From contig NW_027478441.1 of the NCBI RefSeq assembly GCF_051014685.1, forward strand, positions 558,001-622,000: 64,000 nucleotides of DNA, read 5' to 3'. The DNA is from Ptiloglossa arizonensis (taxonomy: Eukaryota > Arthropoda > Insecta > Hymenoptera > Colletidae). Within the stretch, counting starts at the first letter, position 1; the number at the start of each line of letters is the position of its first letter. Under the pieces are notes generated by a model. That model saw only the letters and a list, made by a program, of their open reading frames with translations. It was not told the DNA's origin and did not search any database. The position numbers and the translations under genes were made by a program. Below, piece after piece: positions 59,845 to 64,000 of the stretch.

Positions 59845-62639
59845 GCATCAGAACTGCGAAAATTTTGAGTTTCTCAAGCGTTTCTTATCTCCAAACTGCC
59901 ATATCTCGCGAACGGATTGATCAATCCGCAAAATTTCTGTTGCATTTGAAAGTAGAAACTCGCCCGATTACAACGGTATGGGCACTTTTCCCCTGGGCCG
60001 TTCTAGTTATTCGTGTCGAGCATCAGAACTGTGAAAATTTTGAGTTTCTCAGCGTTTCTTACCTCCAAACTGCCATGTGTCGCGAACGGATTGACCAATC
60101 CGCAAAATTTCTGTTGCATCTGAAAGTAGAAACTCGCCCGATTACAACGGTATGCGCACTTTTCCCCTTGGCCGTTCTAGTTATTCTTTTCGAGCATCAG
60201 AACTGCGAAATTTTGAGTTTCTCAAGCGTTTCTTACCACCAAACTGCCATATCTCGCGAACGGATTGCCCAATCCGCAAAATTTCTGTTGCATCTGAAAG
60301 TAGAAACTCGCCCGATTACAACGGTAGGTGTAGTTTTCCCCTAGGTCGTTCTAGTTATTCGTTTCGAGCATCAGAACTGCGAAAATTTTGAGTTTCTCAA
60401 GCGTTTCTTACTTCCAAACTGCCATATATCGCGAACGGATTGACCAATCCGCAAAATTTCTGTTGCATCTGAAAGTAGAAACTCGCCCGATTACAACGGT
60501 ATGCGTACTTTTCCACTAGGCCGTTCTAGTTATTCGTTTCGAGCATCAGAACGGCGAAAATTTTGAGTTTCTCAAGCGTTTCTTATCTCCAAACTGCCAT
60601 ATCTCGCGAACGGATTGACCAATCCGCAAAATTTCTGTTGCATCTGAAAGTAGAATCTCGCCCGATTACAACGGTATGTGTAGTTTTCCCCTAGGCCGTA
60701 CCAGTTATTCATTTCGAGCATCAGAACTGCGAAAATTTTGGGTTTCTCAATGTTTCTTACCTCCAAACTGGCATATCTCGCGAACGGATTGACCAATCCG
60801 CAAAATTTCTGTCGCATCTGAAAGTAGAAACTCGCCCGATTACAACGGTAGGTGTAGTTTTCCCCTAGGCCGTTCTAGTTATTCATTTCGAGCATCAGAA
60901 CTGCGAAAATTTTGAGTTTCTCAAGCGTTTCTTACTTCCAAACTCCCATATCTCGCGAACGGATTGACCGATCCGCAAAATTTCTGTTGCATCTGAAAGT
61001 AGAAACTCACCCGATTACAACGGTATGCGTACTTTTTCCCTAGGCCGCTCTAGTTACTCGTTTCGAGCATCAGAAATGCGAAAATTTTGAGTTTCTCAAG
61101 CGTTTCTTACTTCCAAATGGCCATATCTCGCGAACGGATCGACCAATCCGCAAAATTTCTGTTGCATCTGAAAGTAGAAACTCGCCCGATTACAACGGTG
61201 GGTGTAGTTTTCCCCTAGGCCGTTCTAGTTACTCGTTTCGAGCATCAGAACTGCGAAAATTTTGAGTTTCTCAAGCCTTTCTTACCTCCAAACTGCCATA
61301 TCTCGCGAACGGATTGACCAATCCGCAAAATTTCTGTTGCATCTGAAAGTAGAAACTCGCCCGATTACAACGGTATGTGTAGTTATCCCCTAGGCCGTAC
61401 CAGTTATTCATTTCGAGCATCAGAACTGCGAAAATTTTGGGTTTCTCAATGTTTCTTACCTCCAAACTGGCATATCTCGCGAACGGATTGACCAATCCGC
61501 AAAATTTCTGTCGCATCTGAAAGTAGAAACTCGCCCGATTACAACGGTAGGTGTAGTTTTCCCCTAGGCCGTTCTAGTTATTCATTTCGAGCATCAGAAC
61601 TGCGAAAATTTTGAGTTTCTCAAGCGTTTCTTACTTCCAAACTCCCATATCTCGCGAACGGATTGACCGATCCGCAAAATTTCTGTTGCATCTGAAAGTA
61701 GAAACTCGCCCGATTACAACGGTATGCGTACTTTTTCCCTAGGCCGCTCTAGTTACTCGTTTCGAGCATCAGAAATGCGAAAATTTTGAGTTTCTCAAGC
61801 GTTTCTTACTTCCAAATGGCCATATCTCGCGAACGGATCGACCAATCCGCAAAATTTCTGTTGCATCTGAAAGTAGAAACTCGCCCGATTACAACGGTAG
61901 GTGTAGTTTTCCCCTAGGTCGTTCTAGTTATTCGTTTCGAGCATCAGAACTGCGAAAATTTTGAGTTTCTCAAGCGTTTCTTACTTCCAAACTGCCATAT
62001 ATCGCGAACGGATTGACCAATCCGCAAAATGTCTGTTGCAACTGAAAGTAGAAACTCGCCCGATTACAACGGTTTGCGTACTTTTCCACTAGGCCGTTCT
62101 AGTTATTCGTTTCGAGCATCAGAACGGCGAAAATTTTGAGTTTCTCAAGCGTTTCTTATCTCCAAACTGCCATATCTCGCGAACGGATTGACCAATCCGC
62201 AAAATTTCTGTTGCATCTGAAAGTAGAAACTCGCCCGATTACAACTGTATGCGTACTTTTCCCCTAGGCCGTTCTAGTTACTCGTTTCGAGCATCAGAAC
62301 TGCGAAAATTTTGAGTTTCTCAAGCGTTTCTTATCTCCAAACTGCCATATCTCGCGAACGGATTGATCAATCCGCAAAATTTCTGTTGCATCTGAAAGTA
62401 GAATCTCGCCCGATTACAACGGTATGTGTAGTTTTCCCCTAGGCCGTACCAGTTATTCATTTCGAGCATCAGAACTGCGAAAATTTTGGGTTTCTCAATG
62501 TTTCTTACCTCCAAACTGGCATATCTCGCGAACGGATTGACCAATCCGCAAAATTTCTGTCGCATCTGAAAGTAGAAACTCGCCCGATTACAACGGTATG
62601 CGTACTTTTCCACTAGGCCGTTCTAGTTATTCGTTTCGA
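59845..62639. repeat. Block P2: 16-monomer HOR unit, 2,795 bp, first copy
   Basis: Sixteen monomers total 2,795 bp, five bases short of 16 x 175, because five one-base deletions fall inside it (near 60048, 60205, 60747, 61446 and 62495). Markers recurring 2,795 bp later include 'catgtgtcgcg' (60074 and 62869), the 'cgaaattttgag' deletion monomer (60194 and 62989) and 'tctcaatg' (60745 and 63540). Relative to P1 the unit has gained monomers, including a copy of the 52.1-kb deletion-bearing type. Confidence 0.83.
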
Positions 62640-64000
62640 GCATCAGAACGGCGAAAATTTTGAGTTTCTCAAGCGTTTCTTATCTCCAAACTGCCATATC
62701 TCGCGAACGGATTGATCAATCCGCAAAATTTCTGTTGCATTTGAAAGTAGAAACTCGCCCGATTACAACGGTATGGGCACTTTTCCCCTGGGCCGTTCTA
62801 GTTATTCGTGTCGAGCATCAGAACTGTGAAAATTTTGAGTTTCTCAGCGTTTCTTACCTCCAAACTGCCATGTGTCGCGAACGGATTGACCAATCCGCAA
62901 AATTTCTGTTGCATCTGAAAGTAGAAACTCGCCCGATTACAACGGTATGCGCACTTTTCCCCTTGGCCGTTCTAGTTATTCTTTTCGAGCATCAGAACTG
63001 CGAAATTTTGAGTTTCTCAAGCGTTTCTTACCACCAAACTGCCATATCTCGCGAACGGATTGCCCAATCCGCAAAATTTCTGTTGCATCTGAAAGTAGAA
63101 ACTCGCCCGATTACAACGGTAGGTGTAGTTTTCCCCTAGGTCGTTCTAGTTATTCGTTTCGAGCATCAGAACTGCGAAAATTTTGAGTTTCTCAAGCGTT
63201 TCTTACTTCCAAACTGCCATATATCGCGAACGGATTGACCAATCCGCAAAATTTCTGTTGCATCTGAAAGTAGAAACTCGCCCGATTACAACGGTATGCG
63301 TACTTTTCCACTAGGCCGTTCTAGTTATTCGTTTCGAGCATCAGAACGGCGAAAATTTTGAGTTTCTCAAGCGTTTCTTATCTCCAAACTGCCATATCTC
63401 GCGAACGGATTGACCAATCCGCAAAATTTCTGTTGCATCTGAAAGTAGAATCTCGCCCGATTACAACGGTATGTGTAGTTTTCCCCTAGGCCGTACCAGT
63501 TATTCATTTCGAGCATCAGAACTGCGAAAATTTTGGGTTTCTCAATGTTTCTTACCTCCAAACTGGCATATCTCGCGAACGGATTGACCAATCCGCAAAA
63601 TTTCTGTCGCATCTGAAAGTAGAAACTCGCCCGATTACAACGGTAGGTGTAGTTTTCCCCTAGGCCGTTCTAGTTATTCATTTCGAGCATCAGAACTGCG
63701 AAAATTTTGAGTTTCTCAAGCGTTTCTTACTTCCAAACTCCCATATCTCGCGAACGGATTGACCGATCCGCAAAATTTCTGTTGCATCTGAAAGTAGAAA
63801 CTCACCCGATTACAACGGTATGCGTACTTTTTCCCTAGGCCGCTCTAGTTACTCGTTTCGAGCATCAGAAATGCGAAAATTTTGAGTTTCTCAAGCGTTT
63901 CTTACTTCCAAATGGCCATATCTCGCGAACGGATCGACCAATCCGCAAAATTTCTGTTGCATCTGAAAGTAGAAACTCGCCCGATTACAACGGTGGGTGT
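62640..64000. repeat. Block P3: second 16-mer copy, cut by window end
   Basis: Bases from about 62656 to 64000 repeat about 59861-61205 almost base for base, including three one-base deletions near 62845, 63003 and 63542 and the variants 'ttaccaccaaac', 'gattgcccaatcc' and 'agaatctcgcc'. The first bases differ ('agaacggcg' here, 'agaactgcg' at 59845), so the duplication junction is just inside this monomer. The array continues past the window. Confidence 0.83.

Larger units (their letters stand above)
1..64000. repeat. 175-bp satellite DNA array, whole window
   Basis: The same 175-bp unit can be followed from base 1 to base 64000, always in the same orientation. Unit starts ('gcatcagaac' or close variants) fall at 1, 176, 351 and onward; checks at 24676, 49351 and 51976 land exactly on multiples of 175. 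From 52151 on, a few units are 174 or 173 bp. About 366 units are present. Monomers differ at a limited set of positions: offsets 36-46, 69-85, 109, 131-142 and 150-178. These differences define monomer types arranged in higher-order repeats. No unique sequence, transposon, gene or inverted block interrupts the array. Arrays of this form are known from centromeric and other constitutive heterochromatin of eukaryotes; the centromeric role is inference. The monomer family is not one I recognise. Confidence 0.97.

Noticed and set aside
60152..60391. Plus-strand 79-codon open frame in a second frame (also 62947-63186)
   Set aside because: It overlaps the 159-codon frame in another register across the 174-bp deletion monomer and is repeat-derived.
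1..64000. CRISPR array
   Set aside because: Regular repetition is present, but there are no unique spacers between short repeats: the full 175 bp is conserved from unit to unit, and no cas-like gene is present.
1..64000. Tandem ribosomal, tRNA or other RNA gene cluster
   Set aside because: The 175-bp unit is longer than a 5S gene alone (about 120 bp) and shows no recognisable 5S, tRNA or snRNA sequence, A/B boxes in order, or T-run terminator after a conserved region.
1..64000. Transposable element insertion, terminal repeats or target-site duplications
   Set aside because: The unbroken monomer register leaves no room for an insertion, and no sequence outside the monomer family was found.
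1..64000. Internal duplication of the monomer (similarity between the 'gcgaaaattttgag' and 'cgcaaaatttctg' parts)
   Set aside because: The likeness is limited to the A/T tract and a few flanking bases; alignment beyond that fails, so an ancestral half-size unit is not supported.
1..64000. Local inversion of monomers
   Set aside because: All units from start to end read in the same direction; I found no reversed monomer or palindromic junction between blocks.

Overview
The whole window is one uninterrupted tandem satellite array. A 175-bp monomer is repeated head to tail in one orientation from the first base to the last, about 366 times. I find no gene, RNA gene, transposon, CRISPR array, telomere repeat or unique sequence, and neither array edge is inside the window. 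The array size, the nucleosome-scale monomer and the higher-order repeat (HOR) structure are typical of eukaryotic centromeric, pericentromeric or subtelomeric heterochromatin. I cannot name the organism: I do not recognise the monomer, and the sequence contains no gene that would place it taxonomically.

Monomer numbering used here: offset 1 is the g of 'gcatcagaac', so monomers begin at 1, 176, 351 and so on. Landmarks are an A4T4 tract (offsets 15-22), a T/C-rich variable stretch (36-48), TCGCGA (62-67), a 16-bp dyad centred in CGGATTGATCAATCCG (69-84), an A4T3 tract (86-92), CCCGATTACAACGG (119-132), a variable ggtatgcgta/ggtgggtgta/ggtaggtgta segment (131-140), and CCTAGG (about 147-152). 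A hand count of a typical monomer gives about 44% G+C and 13 CpG.

Layout (block edges read by eye, good to roughly 100 bp): 1-1925, diverged monomers with a partial 9-mer; 1926-5030, 11-mer HOR (1,925 bp); 5031-7475, 7-mer HOR (1,225 bp) x2; 7476-14525, 10-mer HOR (1,750 bp) with two units shortened to 9; 14526-20605, 18-mer HOR (3,150 bp) x2; 19776-24655, alternating 11- and 9-mer units, i.e. a 20-mer (3,500 bp); 24656-26210, mosaic resembling the 2-4 kb part; 26211-27475, segment copied 12,250 bp downstream; 27476-35125, 20-mer HOR (3,500 bp) x2.2; 35126-38605, 7-monomer segment repeated at 2,275 bp; 38461-42350, downstream copy of the 26-30 kb material; 42351-49350, apparently identical 3,500-bp tandem duplication built on a 9-mer (1,575 bp); 49351-51975, diverged 9-mer; 51976-64000, more diverged flank with 5-mer, 12-mer and 16-mer repeats and all of the window's indels.

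The most interesting signals are evolutionary and structural. The first 298 monomers keep an exact 175-bp register, while 14 one-base deletions are confined to the last 11.85 kb. Chimeric monomers mark individual unequal-crossover points. A central dyad stays self-complementary through paired changes. A motif resembling the CENP-B box recurs once per monomer. CpG is enriched, not depleted. The longest open reading frames are by-products of the repeat and I do not annotate them as genes.
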